NCBI RefSeq assembly: GCF_000186865.1
Contig: NW_008705562.1
Coordinates: 578,981 to 642,980, forward strand
Source: Aureococcus anophagefferens
Taxonomy: Eukaryota; Sar; Pelagophyceae; Pelagomonadales; Pelagomonadaceae
Length of the DNA stretch: 64,000 nucleotides
Direction of reading: 5' to 3'
Below the pieces are notes generated by a model. That model saw only the letters and a program-made list of their open reading frames with translations. It searched no databases and had not been told where the DNA came from. Positions 22,490-32,107 of the stretch are shown here, one piece after another. A program made the position numbers and the translations under genes. The first letter of the stretch is position 1; every line of letters begins with the position of its first letter.

Positions 22490-23662
22490 TCAGGCCCGCG
22501 GGAGGAACTTGGGCGCGTAGGCGTCGGCCCACTCCGCGACGCAGGCGTCGTCGTAGTCGCACCGCGGCGGCTTCGGCGGCGAGGGCTGGTCGACGTCGTT
22601 GGCCTCGTGGGGGCACCAGACGGCGGCCTCCGGCGCGGACGAGTCGGCGTCGACGGCGGAGCCGTAGACGTCGCCGCGGGGCGGCGCCCGCGCCGCGCGG
22701 CCCGCGGCGCCGGCCGCGCGCGAGAAGAGGTACGGCGCGAAGCGCTCGAGGCCGCGGCGCACCGCGCCGACCGCGTCGCCGTCCGCGAGGTCCCGCCCCG
22801 CGCGGCCGCGCCGGCCCGGCGACGGCCGCGGGTCCTCGACGTCGCCCCCCGCGCAGAGGTCCGGCCGCGCGGCGCGCTTCGCGAAGAGGTCGGACTGGAG
22901 CCGCAGGAACTTGTCCATGATCTCCGGCCGCGCGAGCGTCGCCTCGTAGGCGCTGAGGCGCACGGCCGTCTGCACGGGCCGGGCCACGGGCGCCGCGCCG
23001 CCGAACGCGCGCGCGGGCTGCCGCCTCGGCGACTGCTCGAGCTCGAGGTCCGACATGTCGAGGTCGTCGCGGCTCGCCGCCTCGGGGCTGAAGGGCGGCG
23101 ACGCCGGCTCCGGCGCCTCGACGACGTCGTCGTCGTCGTCGTCGTCGGCCTCGGCCTCGGCCTCTTCATCGTCCTCGGCCTCGGCCTCTTCATCGTCCTC
23201 GGCCTCGGCCTCCGGCGTCGCCGGGCTCCGCGGCGGCCGCGGCGCCTCGGGCGACGCGGGCGCCTCGGGCGCCGCGGGCGCGCGGTCGACCTCGGGCAGC
23301 TCGACGTCCTCGGCGGCGCTCATGTGCCGCAGGAGCTGCTCCATGGCCTCCTCGTTGCGCATCTTGTTCTTGAGCATGTGCATGCGCGTGTACGCCGCGT
23401 ACGCCGTGAGCTTGCGCACCTCGACGTTCGGCGCGGCCCGCGGCGGCATGCTCGGCGCCCGCCGCCGCGCGGGGCTGGGTTCCTGCGCCGCCCGCTCCGC
23501 CGGCGACGGCGGCAGGCGCGACACGATGGGGTGCGTCGACTGGGCGCGCGGCGCCTTCTTCTTCGCCGCCGCCGCGCCCCAGTCCCGCAGCCCGCCGGCG
23601 CCGCGGTTCGACGCGTCGCCGAGCGGCGTGCGCGCGCGCGGGGGGCGCGGCGCGTCCGCCAT
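22490..23662 (-). CDS. Uncharacterised acidic, low-complexity protein
   Basis: The long frame opens at 23962, but the likelier start is ATG 23660-23662 (MADAPRPPRARTP), giving about 390 aa. A conserved-looking helical region (VEVRKLTAYAAYTRMHMLKNKM) is followed by a very acidic stretch of EAEAEDDE repeats and an Asp run. The C-terminal part has basic and Cys-containing segments (WCPHEANDVDQ). I do not recognise the family. It diverges from the Cys-rich membrane protein gene. Confidence 0.55.
   Translation of the reverse strand: MADAPRPPRARTPLGDASNRGAGGLRDWGAAAAKKKAPRAQSTHPIVSRLPPSPAERAAQEPSPARRRAPSMPPRAAPNVEVRKLTAYAAYTRMHMLKNKMRNEEAMEQLLRHMSAAEDVELPEVDRAPAAPEAPASPEAPRPPRSPATPEAEAEDDEEAEAEDDEEAEAEADDDDDDDVVEAPEPASPPFSPEAASRDDLDMSDLELEQSPRRQPARAFGGAAPVARPVQTAVRLSAYEATLARPEIMDKFLRLQSDLFAKRAARPDLCAGGDVEDPRPSPGRRGRAGRDLADGDAVGAVRRGLERFAPYLFSRAAGAAGRAARAPPRGDVYGSAVDADSSAPEAAVWCPHEANDVDQPSPPKPPRCDYDDACVAEWADAYAPKFLPRA
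23145..23215. repeat. 24-bp coding tandem repeat
   Basis: Two to three copies of GGCCTCGGCCTCTTCATCGT-type units encode EAEAEDDE repeats on the minus strand. An Asp-codon run lies next to them. Confidence 0.8.
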
Positions 23663-23870
23663 GGCGCCGCGCGGCGTCGCGAGCCGAGCGTCCGGCGTCC
23701 GGCCCGCGCTGCCAGCGCCCGAGTGGACGTCCGCGCTCTTCGGGGACAGAAGGTAACGGCGCCGAGCTCGGGCTGCCCACACGGCAAGGTTTGTGATGCC
23801 AGTGGGTTGCAGCAAGCGATCGCGATTTAGTGGCAAATCGGTGTGAGACGGCGAGGGCGCGTTTGAACCC

Positions 23871-24816
23871 ATGTGGCCACTGATCGCGCTCGCTACCGTG
23901 GCGGCGACGAGTGGCACGATCGTGCCCTGCGTCGCGCCCATCGATTGCGCCGCCGAAGTCAACTATACGGTGTGTGACGAGAATGAGCGCTTCTGTCGCG
24001 ACGACTCGTCGACCTGGAGCGCCGACGACGGCTCGGGGAACTGCGCCTGGGTCGCGGAGGACCCGGAGGCCCGTTGCCCCCTCCCGGGGAGCGAGGCCGT
24101 CCTCGGCTGCGCGGGGGGCGAGGAAGCGGGCGACGCGGGCTGCGACTACGAACTCGTCTTCGAAGCCGCGCGAGCGTTCGAGACGGTGTCGGCGCATGGG
24201 TGCCCACGCGCCTACGCAGCCTCGTCCGGAGCCTACGGACCTAACGCGCCCACGCAGGTTCGAGAAGTGCTGCGACGCGTGCCGCTACGGCGTGTGCCGC
24301 GCGCCGAGATCGAAATCCGAGAGGAAACACTGGTCCCTCCGCGGCCTCTTTAAAGCCGTCGCGCTCATGTACGCCGCGGGCCTCGGGATCCTCGCGTGCG
24401 TCGTCTGCTGCACCTTCGCGTGCCTGCGCTGGTGCGACCGGCTCACGGCGCGGTGCGAGCGCGAGCGCCAGCGCGAGAAGCGGCGCCAGCGCCGCGAGGA
24501 CCGGCGGGCGAAGCGGCGGGCGAAGGAGATCGAGGAGGACCTCGAGCGGCGCGCGTTCTCGTTCTCGCTGGACAGCGAGGGCGTCGAGACCGAGCCGCCG
24601 CCGCTGTCGCGGATCGCGGAGGAGGACCTGAGCCTCGACGAGGATTCCGACGAGGAGGTCGCGCGGAGAAAGCGGTCGCCGCTGTCTCTATCGCCGCCGT
24701 CGCCGAGCTCGCGGAAGCGATCGTCGCCGAAGAAGCAGACGCCGCCGCGCGCCGCGCGGTCCCCCTTGCGTGCGCTCTCGGCCTACTTCGGCAACAAAAG
24801 AAAAACGCGCGGCTAG
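23871..24816 (+). CDS. Cys-rich single-pass membrane protein
   Basis: Exons 23871-24175 and 24258-24816 give 287 aa. A signal peptide (MWPLIALATVAATSG) leads into an ectodomain of about 110 residues with many Cys (TIVPCVAP, DCAAEVNYTVCDE, NCAWVAE, FEKCCDACRYGVC). A hydrophobic segment (ALMYAAGLGILACVVCCTFACL) is followed by a strongly basic stretch and an acidic, Ser-rich cytoplasmic tail. The topology suggests a type I surface protein; ligand and family are unknown. The intron junction rebuilds Ala-Phe-Glu-Lys-Cys-Cys. The stop TAG 24814-24816 overlaps the stop of the convergent gene. Confidence 0.7.
24176..24257 (+). mobile_element. Short GT-AG intron flanked by exact 8-bp duplication
   Basis: An 82-nt intron. 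The donor octamer GTTCGAGA (24176-24183) recurs exactly as the first eight bases after the acceptor (24258-24265). The inserted 74 bp end CCCACGCAG and begin CGGTGTCGG, which pair only partly as inverted ends. This fits a small introner that uses the duplicated GT as donor. The interior does not resemble subfamilies A or B. Confidence 0.6.
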
Positions 24817-25439
24817 CTCACGTTAAGACTCCCGCCGTCCGAGGGCGGTGGTCGTCGTACGACGCCCGAGGTCCAGTACTGGCGCAGCAGCGACCCTGCG
24901 GCGATGGGGTCGAGCACGAGGCCGCGGACGCAGTTCGCGGCGATCTCGAGGTCCTCGCGCTCGTAGGCCGTCCCGTCGAGGAGCGACATCTTGAGCACGG
25001 CCCGCGCGAGGTGGATGGGCACGCCGCAGAGGCGGATCTTCGCGCGGATCCGCAGCTGCCGGTGGCCGTGGGCCTCCGTCGCGCCGCCCGCCTCCGCGTA
25101 CTGCGCCAGCAGCGAGTAGCCGTTCGCCACCATGCGGATCGCCGCCAGCACGTGGACGGCGCGCAGCGGCAGCCGCACGTCGTCGCCGGACCAGGGCCGC
25201 GGGTCGCAGGCCCGGATCCGGCCGCAGGACGCCGCGCGGACGAGGACGACGGCGCGCACGGCGGAGACGACGGCGCGGACGACGAACATCGCGTCCCAGC
25301 TCCAGTAGAACTGCGCGGCGAGCGCGACGGCGTTCGCGTACTGGCACGCGGCGACGGCGGGCGTCAGGCTCAGCGCGATGCCGTTGGCGACCAAGGCGCA
25401 CGTTAGAGCGCAGTGCGCGGACGCGACGATCGCGCGCAC
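24813..25439 (-). CDS. Small hydrophobic protein, 5' end unresolved
   Basis: The open frame encodes about 208 aa and ends at TAG 24813-24815. It contains two or three hydrophobic segments (LTPAVAACQYANAVALAAQF, VVRAVVSAVRAVVLV, VHVLAAIRMVANGYSLLAQYA). No in-frame ATG is found at the 5' end. The frame continues upstream to an acceptor-like CGCAG near 25480, so a first exon is missing from my model. I do not recognise the family; a membrane protein is likely. Confidence 0.5.
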   Translation of the reverse strand: MRAIVASAHCALTCALVANGIALSLTPAVAACQYANAVALAAQFYWSWDAMFVVRAVVSAVRAVVLVRAASCGRIRACDPRPWSGDDVRLPLRAVHVLAAIRMVANGYSLLAQYAEAGGATEAHGHRQLRIRAKIRLCGVPIHLARAVLKMSLLDGTAYEREDLEIAANCVRGLVLDPIAAGSLLRQYWTSGVVRRPPPSDGGSLNVS

Positions 25440-25837
25440 CGCGAGCTGCGGGTGGCCCCCGCCGCGGACCTGCGCGTCCGTTGTTTAACCCGGGCACGCG
25501 GAGGGGCGCCGCCGGCCGGGCTGATAGCGGACGATCGATCTCCGCGCGGAGCAATGAATGCTGGCTCCGGGCCGGCTCGAGGCTTGAAAAGCCGGCTCGG
25601 AGCGTTCGCGCGTGTAGGTTGGAAGTTTCACGGGACGCTGTCGAACGCGCCGCCGCGCGCGCACACACTGGCTGCTCGCGCAGCGCCGACTTTTCCGTGG
25701 CATCGTTTCCAGCCCCGCTCGCGAGCTCGACATCGGCTGGCCGCATCGCATGGAAGCGAGGCCATTCGCTGTGCGGCACCATCGGCTTCGTGCACAAGGC
25801 TTGCACAGCAACGATCGTAGGATGGAGTCAAAACTGC
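25440..25837. other. Intergenic stretch, possible 5' exon
   Basis: 398 bp between two minus-strand genes. No complete gene is seen. It should contain the promoter and probably the first exon of the hydrophobic-protein gene. Confidence 0.4.
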
Positions 25838-28800
25838 TTAACACCCCCACTGCTGCTGCTGGACGGCGTGGGTCTGGAGGAAGGCGGAGAGCTTCGTCCG
25901 CGGCGTCGCGTCGACGTCCGCCGGCGGCGGCGGCGGCGCGCCGTCGCGGACGGGCGTCGGCGGCGCGGTCTGGAGGTCGCCCTGGAACGGCGGCTCGCTG
26001 AGCGAGCGGCGGGGCGCGGGGATCGCCGCCGCGGCCGTCTTCGGCGTACGGTCGTCCGTCGCCGGGTCCGCCGCGTAGGGGATGTAGGGCGCGTCCGGCG
26101 GCTTCCACTTGGACTCGCCCGTGGCGACGTTGAAGAAGTAGCACCGCTCGTAGTTGTCGTCGTAGCACTCGCGCCAGGGGATGGCGCCCAGATCGTCGTC
26201 GTCGAGGGACGCGTCGCTCAGCAGGCTCCGGTTGGAGAAGGTCCGCGCGCGCGACGGCGCGGCCGCGGCGCCGGCGGCCGGCCGCCTCGAGGGCGACGCC
26301 GGCGCGGGCGCGGGCGCGGGCGCGGGCGCCGGGGCCCGCGGCGGCGGGCGCCGCTTCTCCGAGAGGACGTCGTAGGCCGCGTGGCCGATGGGCCCGCCGT
26401 CGGAGTTCGCGCGGTCGATCGCGTCCGCGAGCTTCCGGCGGATCTCAGTGCGCCAGATGCGCTTCGCGCCGTCGTGGTCGTTCTCGAACTCCGTGGGCAG
26501 GGACGCGTAGACGGCGCGGAGCTCGACGGCGTCGAGGTTGTGGTACGCGTAGCGGCTCCGCAGGTCCGCGACGTGCGTCTTCGCCGTCGCGCGCGGATCC
26601 GCGTGCACGAGCCAGAGGATCTTCTCCGAGAGCACGCGCGTCGCCAGGGGCACGAGCCTTTCGTCGTCGGGCTGGAGGCCCACGGACTTGGCCAGGAATT
26701 CGGCCACGGCGCGGTGGTCCATGGTCTTGACCGTCCGCGGGATCAGCTTGCGCATCGCGGCGAGCGCGTCCAGGTTCGGCCGCCGCTCGCGCTGCTCCCA
26801 CATGGCGTCCGCGGCCGCGCGCCGCGCCCAGAAGCCCGGGTGCTTGCGCACGGCGGCGCCGAGGCGCTCCGCCGTGAGCCGCGCGTCGCGCGCCGTGCCC
26901 GGGTTCCACTTCTCCTCGACGGCGACGCGCGCGAGCGCGTCGCGGAGCGCCTGCGCGGGGAAACTATGTAATACTTCAAACTTGCATGTCTTCTTCACGG
27001 TTTCGACATCTTCCGTCGCGAAGTCGCCGAGAAAAAACGATGCGTCCGAACATCGGCCGAAACGACGTCGACGCGACCGGGAGGTTCGAAGTTTCGCCGG
27101 ACCGGTCGGTTCCCGCGCGGCGGCGCGCGTGCTCGAGGGACTCGAGCGTCGGCGGGCCCGCGGCGGCGACGACGCCCTGGAGCGACCCCTCGTCCTCGAG
27201 CTCGGGCAGCTTCTTGAGCGTCTCCACGAGCACGCGCGCGCGCGCGATGCGCCGCGGCGACCCGTCGCCGAGCAAAGCGGCGAGCGCGAACGCGTGGATG
27301 ACCGCGCGCTCGTCGCCGCCGCTCGCGTGCTTCGCCTCGCCCTCGCTCGGGGTCTCGTCGGGGGGCGACGCCCGCGCGGTCTCGTCCCGCGGCGGCGTCG
27401 CCGCGGGCGCGGGCGCCGCGGCGGCGTCGCAGGCCGGCGGCGGCGACGCCGCGCGCGGCGGCGGCGGCGGCGGCGGCGACGCGGGCGGCGGCGGCGGCGT
27501 TTCGGCGGCCGGGGCGCCGCGCTCGAGGACGCGCTCGTAGAGCAGCGCGAGGCGCCGCCGCAGGAGGAAGCCGCGCGCGGCGCGCTGCGCCTGCGCCGAA
27601 ATCAAACAGCGAGCTGGGTTTCAAACTTCAGAACTCTCCATCTCGGTCAATTCGAAGTCGATTCGGCTGATCTTTGGACGAATCGATTGCTCTCGTCGAG
27701 GTCTCGAAGCACAGCCAAAAAGCTTGCGTCGAAACGGTCTCATATGCTCACATTGAAGTCGGGTTGAAGATTTGATTTCGGCACGGCGCCGCGCGGCGGC
27801 GGCCGCGACGTGGCGCCGCGCGCGGCCCGCGTCGCCGACGCGCGCGACCCACCACCAGGGGTCGACGCTGCCCGCCGCCGACGCGGCGTCGCTCGCCTCG
27901 TCGGCGACGTCGGCCGCGGGCTCCCGCGGCGCCGGCGCGGGCGACGGCGGCGGCGGCGCGACGACGGCGGCGACGACGGCGGGCCCCGCGTCCGCCGCGA
28001 AGAGCGGCGGCGGCGGCGGCGGCGCGGCCTCCGCGTCCTCCTCCTCCTCCTCCTCCTCGAAGAGGGGGTCGTCGAAGAGGGGCGACCGCCGGGCCGCGCC
28101 CTCGGCCGCGGCGGGCGCGCCGCGCGCCCAGAGCTCGTCCGGCGACGACCGCGGCGGCGGCGGCCACTCGCCGTCCGCGGCGGCGGGCGTCGCCGGCGCC
28201 GCGGGCGCGGCCGCGGCGGGCGCGTCCGCGGCGGGCGCGTCCGCGGCGGGCGCGGCCTCGAGGGCGCGGTGCGGCGGCGGCGCCTTGAGCTTGGCGAAGA
28301 GCTCGGGCTCGCCCGGGTGGAGCGGCGGGAGCGTCGCGCCGTCGCCGCCGTCGCGCTTCGCGGCCGCGCGCGCGGCGACGGCCATGCCGTCGGCGATGGC
28401 GCGCAGGTCCTCCTCGTCGGCTTTCGTGGTGGCCGCGAGCTGGAGCGTCGCGTCGGCCGCGGCCGCGAGGCACTGCGCCGTCGCCGCGCGCCTGGGCGGG
28501 AAAAGCGTGCGAACTTCCCGACTTTGGAGGCCGGTCGTCTTCCACTCGTTTCGGCTCATGTTTGGACGGGCGATGATCTCTCGGAGCGCTCTCGAATCCT
28601 TTCTCCGGAACGATCGCGCGCGGCACACGCGTGTTGCGGCGACCTCGAATCGCCCCTTTCCCCGCCCCGCGGCGCGCGTCGCGAGCGACCGCCGCGTCAA
28701 CGCGTCGACCGCGGACTCGATCGTGCGGTCGGCCTTGGACTTGGGCGAGTCCGGCGGCGACGGGTCGCCCCCGCGGGGCAGGCGCGGCGGCGACGGCGGC

Positions 28801-30684
28801 GCGTCCGGCGGCTGGAAGTCCGAGTCGTCGGACGCGGCGTCGTCGGAGCCGCGCGCGCGCTCGTCGTCGCTGATCGTCTCCGCGCGGCGCCGCAGCTGCC
28901 GCGGCGACGGGTGCGCGGCCTCGTCGTCGTCCGCGTCGGGCTCGTCGTCGCCGGGCCCCTGCGCGCGGCGCACGAAGACGCGGCCCGTCGGGTCCATGAG
29001 CGCCAGCAGCCGCTTCGTCGCCGGCGCGAGCGCCTCGTCGTCGCCGTGCTCGGAGGACCCCGCGAGCCGCAACAGCGCCTCGACGAACTCGGGCCAGCGC
29101 AGCGCCGACGGCGTCGCGTCGGCGTGGTTCCGGTGCCGCGCCGCGCGCGCGCAGTCGACGACGGCCGCGGGCGGGAACCGCGCGGCCGTCAGCAGCCGGA
29201 AGTCGCGCGCGAAGTGGAGCACGCCGAGCAGCGGCACGGCGTCGGGCGCGCCCTGGGGCTTCTTCGCGCAGTAGGCCACGAACAGGCACCGCAGCGCCAT
29301 GTCGTGCTCCCGCGCGACGCGCAGCGTCGCCGCGTCGACGGCGACGTCGCACGCCGCGCACCGCGGCCGTCGCTCGCCTGTGCCGAAACCAAATCTTCAA
29401 CCCGACTTCAATGTGAGCGTATTCGAATGTTTTGACACAAGCCCTTCAGCTGGGCTTCGAAAACTCGACCAGGGCGATCGATTCGTCCAAAAATCAGCCG
29501 AATCGACTTCGATTTGACCGAGCTAGAGAATACTCAAGTTTGGTCAGGACCACCCAAACCAGTGGTTGGTTTCGGCACAGCCGCTCGCCGCGCGGCGTCG
29601 CGGCCAGCACGGGCAGGACGCGCTCCGCGAGGAAGCAGCGCAGCACCAAATCGCCCGGCGGCGCCGCGGGCGACGCCGCCAATCCGCCGCGCGCGGCGCC
29701 GCCGCCCTCGCCGCGCCACCACGCGGCCGCGAGCTTCGACAGAAAGGCCTCGAACTGCTTCTCCGTGCGCAGCGCGGGCTCCGCGGGCCGGTGGTAGCCC
29801 CGGATGGCCTTGGAGTGGGCGACGTCGCGCGGCGACCCCTGCCCCGCGGACCGCTCGAGCGCGCTGAGCACGAAGGACGGCGACAGCGCGTCGCCTAAAA
29901 GCCCCGCGAAGCGGCAGAACGCGTAGCAGTCGCCCGCGCGCCACTCGGACTTGCCCAGGCACCGGAAGGCCGCCTTGGGCACGTCGTCGAGGTGCGGCGG
30001 CGCCCGCCCCGGCCGCTCGCCCCGGTCCAACAACCACCAGGGCGCGCTTAGCGCGAGCGAGCCCGCCAAACTCTTCTCGACGACGCGGCAGCAGTCCTCC
30101 GCGAGGCGCCGCAGGCTGCCCTCGAGGCCCTCGGGCGTGCGCCGCGCCCAGCCGGCGAAGAAGGTCTCGAAGGCGTCGAAGGCCACGCGCTCGCTCCGGA
30201 AGCGGCCGCGGAGCGCCTTGGCGACGGACGGGCCGCCGCGCGCGCGCGCGGCGGCGAAGTCCGCGACGACCTCGCTCCGCGGCGCCAGACCGCTCCGCGA
30301 GAGCACCTCCCAGCCCAGGGGCGCGGGGCCGCACCCGTCGAAGTAGCCCCGGAAGTAGTCGCCGGCCTCGAAGGCCGCCGGCGCGTCCTCGGGCGCGCGC
30401 CGGCTCCGCGCCTCGAGGAAGCAGAAGAGGCACCGGAGCGGCGCGCGGTGCGCCCGCAGCAGCACGTCGACGCGCGCCGTGTCCTCGCTCCGCACGCTCG
30501 AGGCCTCGCCGGTTTCGCGCGGCCGCGGCCGCTGCGGACCGCGCCGCTCGTCCCGCAGGCCGCCGGGCGACGGCCGCGCCACGCGCCGCAGCGGCGTCTT
30601 CTTCACGTTCACCGCGAGGCTGCTCGACGACAGCGACGACGGCGACGACGCCACGCGCGGCGCCGGCCGCGCGCGCGGCGCCAT
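25838..30684 (-). CDS. Large IQ- and WW-domain protein with four introner introns
   Basis: Exons 30684-29589, 29377-28678, 28491-27795, 27590-27129 and 26950-25838 total 4068 nt, 1355 aa, in one frame. The N-terminal 600 residues are mostly helical with Cys pairs (CLFCFLEA, RCAACD). Splicing at 27591-27794 creates an IQ-like calmodulin-binding motif (QRAARGFLLRRRLALLYER). Exon 5 has a helical repeat-like region (KHPGFWARRAAADAMWEQ), a Pro/Ala spacer and a WW domain near 1240-1270 (WRECYDDNYERCYFFNVATGESKWKPP). IQ motifs bind calmodulin-like proteins and WW domains bind Pro-rich ligands, so a Ca2+-linked scaffold is plausible. The family is unknown. The start is the first in-frame ATG. Confidence 0.75.
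26951..27128 (-). mobile_element. Eroded introner, subfamily B, as a GC-AG intron
   Basis: The gene-strand interior keeps the subfamily B order (GCGAAACTTCGAACCTC, TCGTTTCGGCCGATGTTCGGACG). Ends are CCGCGCGGG and its partner CTGCGCGGGG on opposite strands. Donor octamer GCGCGCCG and acceptor-side GCGCTCCG match at 6 of 8. Splicing joins Glu-His to Ala-Leu-Arg in frame. Confidence 0.7.
27591..27794 (-). mobile_element. Introner, subfamily A, as a GC-AG intron
   Basis: Element 27591-27786 has 16-bp inverted ends matching at 14 positions (CTGCGCCGAAATCAAA against CCGTGCCGAAATCAAA). Flanking octamers 27583-27590 and 27787-27794 match at 7 of 8. Using the duplicated GC as donor yields the IQ motif in frame; a GT inside the element would shift the frame. 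Confidence 0.85.
28205..28258. repeat. 15-bp coding tandem repeat
   Basis: Repeats of GCGGGCGCGTCCGCG encode ADAPA units in a low-complexity linker of the IQ/WW protein. Confidence 0.75.
28492..28677 (-). mobile_element. Diverged introner, subfamily B, as a GC-AG intron
   Basis: The plus strand reads the subfamily B body (GCGAACTTCCCGACTTTGG, TTCCACTCGTTTCGGC, GGACGGGCGATGATCTCTC), so the element is antisense to its gene. Ends are CTGGGCGGGAAAAG and CTTTCCCCGCCCCG. Octamers CCGCGCGC and CGGCGCGC match at 7 of 8. The spliced frame reads SLATRAATAQCLAAAADATL. Confidence 0.8.
29378..29588 (-). mobile_element. Introner, subfamily A, inverted orientation, GC-AG intron
   Basis: Perfect 15-bp inverted ends CTGTGCCGAAACCAA (29378-29392) and complement (29566-29580). 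Flanking octamers TCGCTCGC and CCGCTCGC match at 7 of 8. The body runs opposite to the subfamily A copies at 1313 and 27591 relative to the host gene, yet it removes cleanly to give Pro-Arg-Gly-Glu-Arg-Arg-Pro-Arg-Cys. Confidence 0.85.
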
Positions 30685-30919
30685 GCGCCTGCGGTCGGCA
30701 CCGCGCCGCGACGACGTCGAAGGCAATCAAACTTGGCTCGTCGATGGGCAGCCCTGTTGAATGCATCAAACTTCACCTTAGAGCTGATCGAGCTGCACCT
30801 TTACCATCTTTACCCCGAAGTGGGAGGTGTGGAAACGATTTCCTAGCCCCAACTACGCTTCGTCGTCGCGCGTCGCGGACGCTCTGCACGATTTCCATCT
30901 CGTCCGCGACGTTCGTGCG

Positions 30920-31696
30920 ATGGGTAAGCGCGGCCAAGCAACTCTCGAAGTGCAGCCGCAGTTCCGGCCCGACGCCGCGCCGCCGCCGCCCCCGCTGAAA
31001 CCCGCACCGCCGCCGCCGGAACACGCCGCCGCGCCGGCGACGCGGCCGCCGGAGCAGGCGCCGGAGGAGCATGTGCCCTCCGGCGAGCCCGCGGCGGCGC
31101 TCCCGGCGCCCTCCGGCGAGCCCGCGGCGGCGCTCCCGGCGCCCTCAGGCGGCGAGGCCGCGCCCGCGCTCCCGGCGCCCTCCGGCGGCGGGCCCACGGT
31201 GACGCTCCAGGCGTCGGCGTCGGGCCTGACATCGCTGTCGCTGGAGCACAAGCTCCACTTCGACGGCGTCGCGCGCTGCTCCGTGCACTCCATGGTCACG
31301 AAGCGGTGGCGGCCGGCGTTCGTCGTGCTCGACCGGCCGGAGCTGCTGCTCGTCTTCCGGTCCCGCGAGGACTACACGGACTACCTCTTCAACTCGCAGA
31401 TCCGCGACGGCGACCGCAAGTGGCTCGTCAAGAAGGCCGTGCCCGTGTCCTTCCGCACGAAGACGAGCCCCGTGGTCACGAAGCGCTACCCATCCTCCGG
31501 CTTCGTGTGCTACTTCACCGTCTCCGAGATCCGCGACATCGGCACCGTGACCGTCTGCAAGATCGGGGGCCAGGCGGCCGAGCTCGCGAAGATGCGCCAC
31601 GCGATCAACGTCCGCGTCCGCGACGCGCGCGAGGCGCGCGAGCGGCGCGTCGCGGGCGCGACCGAGGTCGCCCGCCCGCCGCCGCCGCCGGCCTAA
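30920..31696 (+). CDS. PH-like domain protein with Pro/Ala-rich N-terminus
   Basis: The first ATG is 30920-30922 (MGKRGQ), giving 258 aa. Residues 1-100 are Pro/Ala-rich and contain tandem SGEPAAALPAP units. Residues about 115-240 look like a pleckstrin-homology fold: a KLHFDGVARCSV strand, KRWRPAFVVLDRPELLLVFRS, and a C-terminal helix AAELAKMRHAINVRVRDAREA. PH domains bind phosphoinositides or proteins. No catalytic domain is present. Confidence 0.6.
   Translation: MGKRGQATLEVQPQFRPDAAPPPPPLKPAPPPPEHAAAPATRPPEQAPEEHVPSGEPAAALPAPSGEPAAALPAPSGGEAAPALPAPSGGGPTVTLQASASGLTSLSLEHKLHFDGVARCSVHSMVTKRWRPAFVVLDRPELLLVFRSREDYTDYLFNSQIRDGDRKWLVKKAVPVSFRTKTSPVVTKRYPSSGFVCYFTVSEIRDIGTVTVCKIGGQAAELAKMRHAINVRVRDAREARERRVAGATEVARPPPPPA
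31079..31180. repeat. 33-bp coding tandem repeat
   Basis: Two identical 33-bp units (31079-31111, 31112-31144) and a third 36-bp variant encode SGEPAAALPAP. Confidence 0.85.
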
Positions 31697-31843
31697 CTCT
31701 TGTTGAGTACGCGCCGAGCCAGCGGGGAGGTTCGTGGAGCGGGCCGGCGTTCCTTTGGAAGCGGCTCCTAGCCCGGGGGTCGCCGCGACCCCGCCACTTC
31801 CCCCTTGCCCGCGACCCCACGCCGACGTGCCTTTTAAAACGGC

Positions 31844-32107
31844 CTACTCGCCCTCCATGGTGCTCTTCACGGCGGACTCGCAGTAGTCGAGGCTCCGCTC
31901 GAGCTTGGAGAGCTTCTCGTTGATGCGCGCGAGCTTGTAGCGCGCGGACGTGTCGAAGCGGTTGAGGAAGTTGGTGATGGTGAGGAGGTTCATCTGGACG
32001 ATCTCGACGAGCTCGCGGTTCTCCCAGTCCTCCTGGATCGTCTGCACGACGTGCCGCGTCGCGGGGTCGATCGCGGACCCCGGCGCGGCCGCGGGCGCCT
32101 TGGGCAT
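31844..32107 (-). CDS. BRK1: BRK1 / HSPC300 subunit of the SCAR/WAVE complex
   Basis: 87 aa, single exon. The family signature is clear: a QEDWENRELVEIV helix, then ITNFLNRFDTSARYKLARINEKLSKLERSLDYCE and a charged tail. The length is normal for this family. BRK1 is the small helical subunit of the WAVE regulatory complex, which activates Arp2/3-driven actin branching. The divergent neighbour is a secreted Cys-rich protein. Confidence 0.92.
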   Translation of the reverse strand: MPKAPAAAPGSAIDPATRHVVQTIQEDWENRELVEIVQMNLLTITNFLNRFDTSARYKLARINEKLSKLERSLDYCESAVKSTMEGE

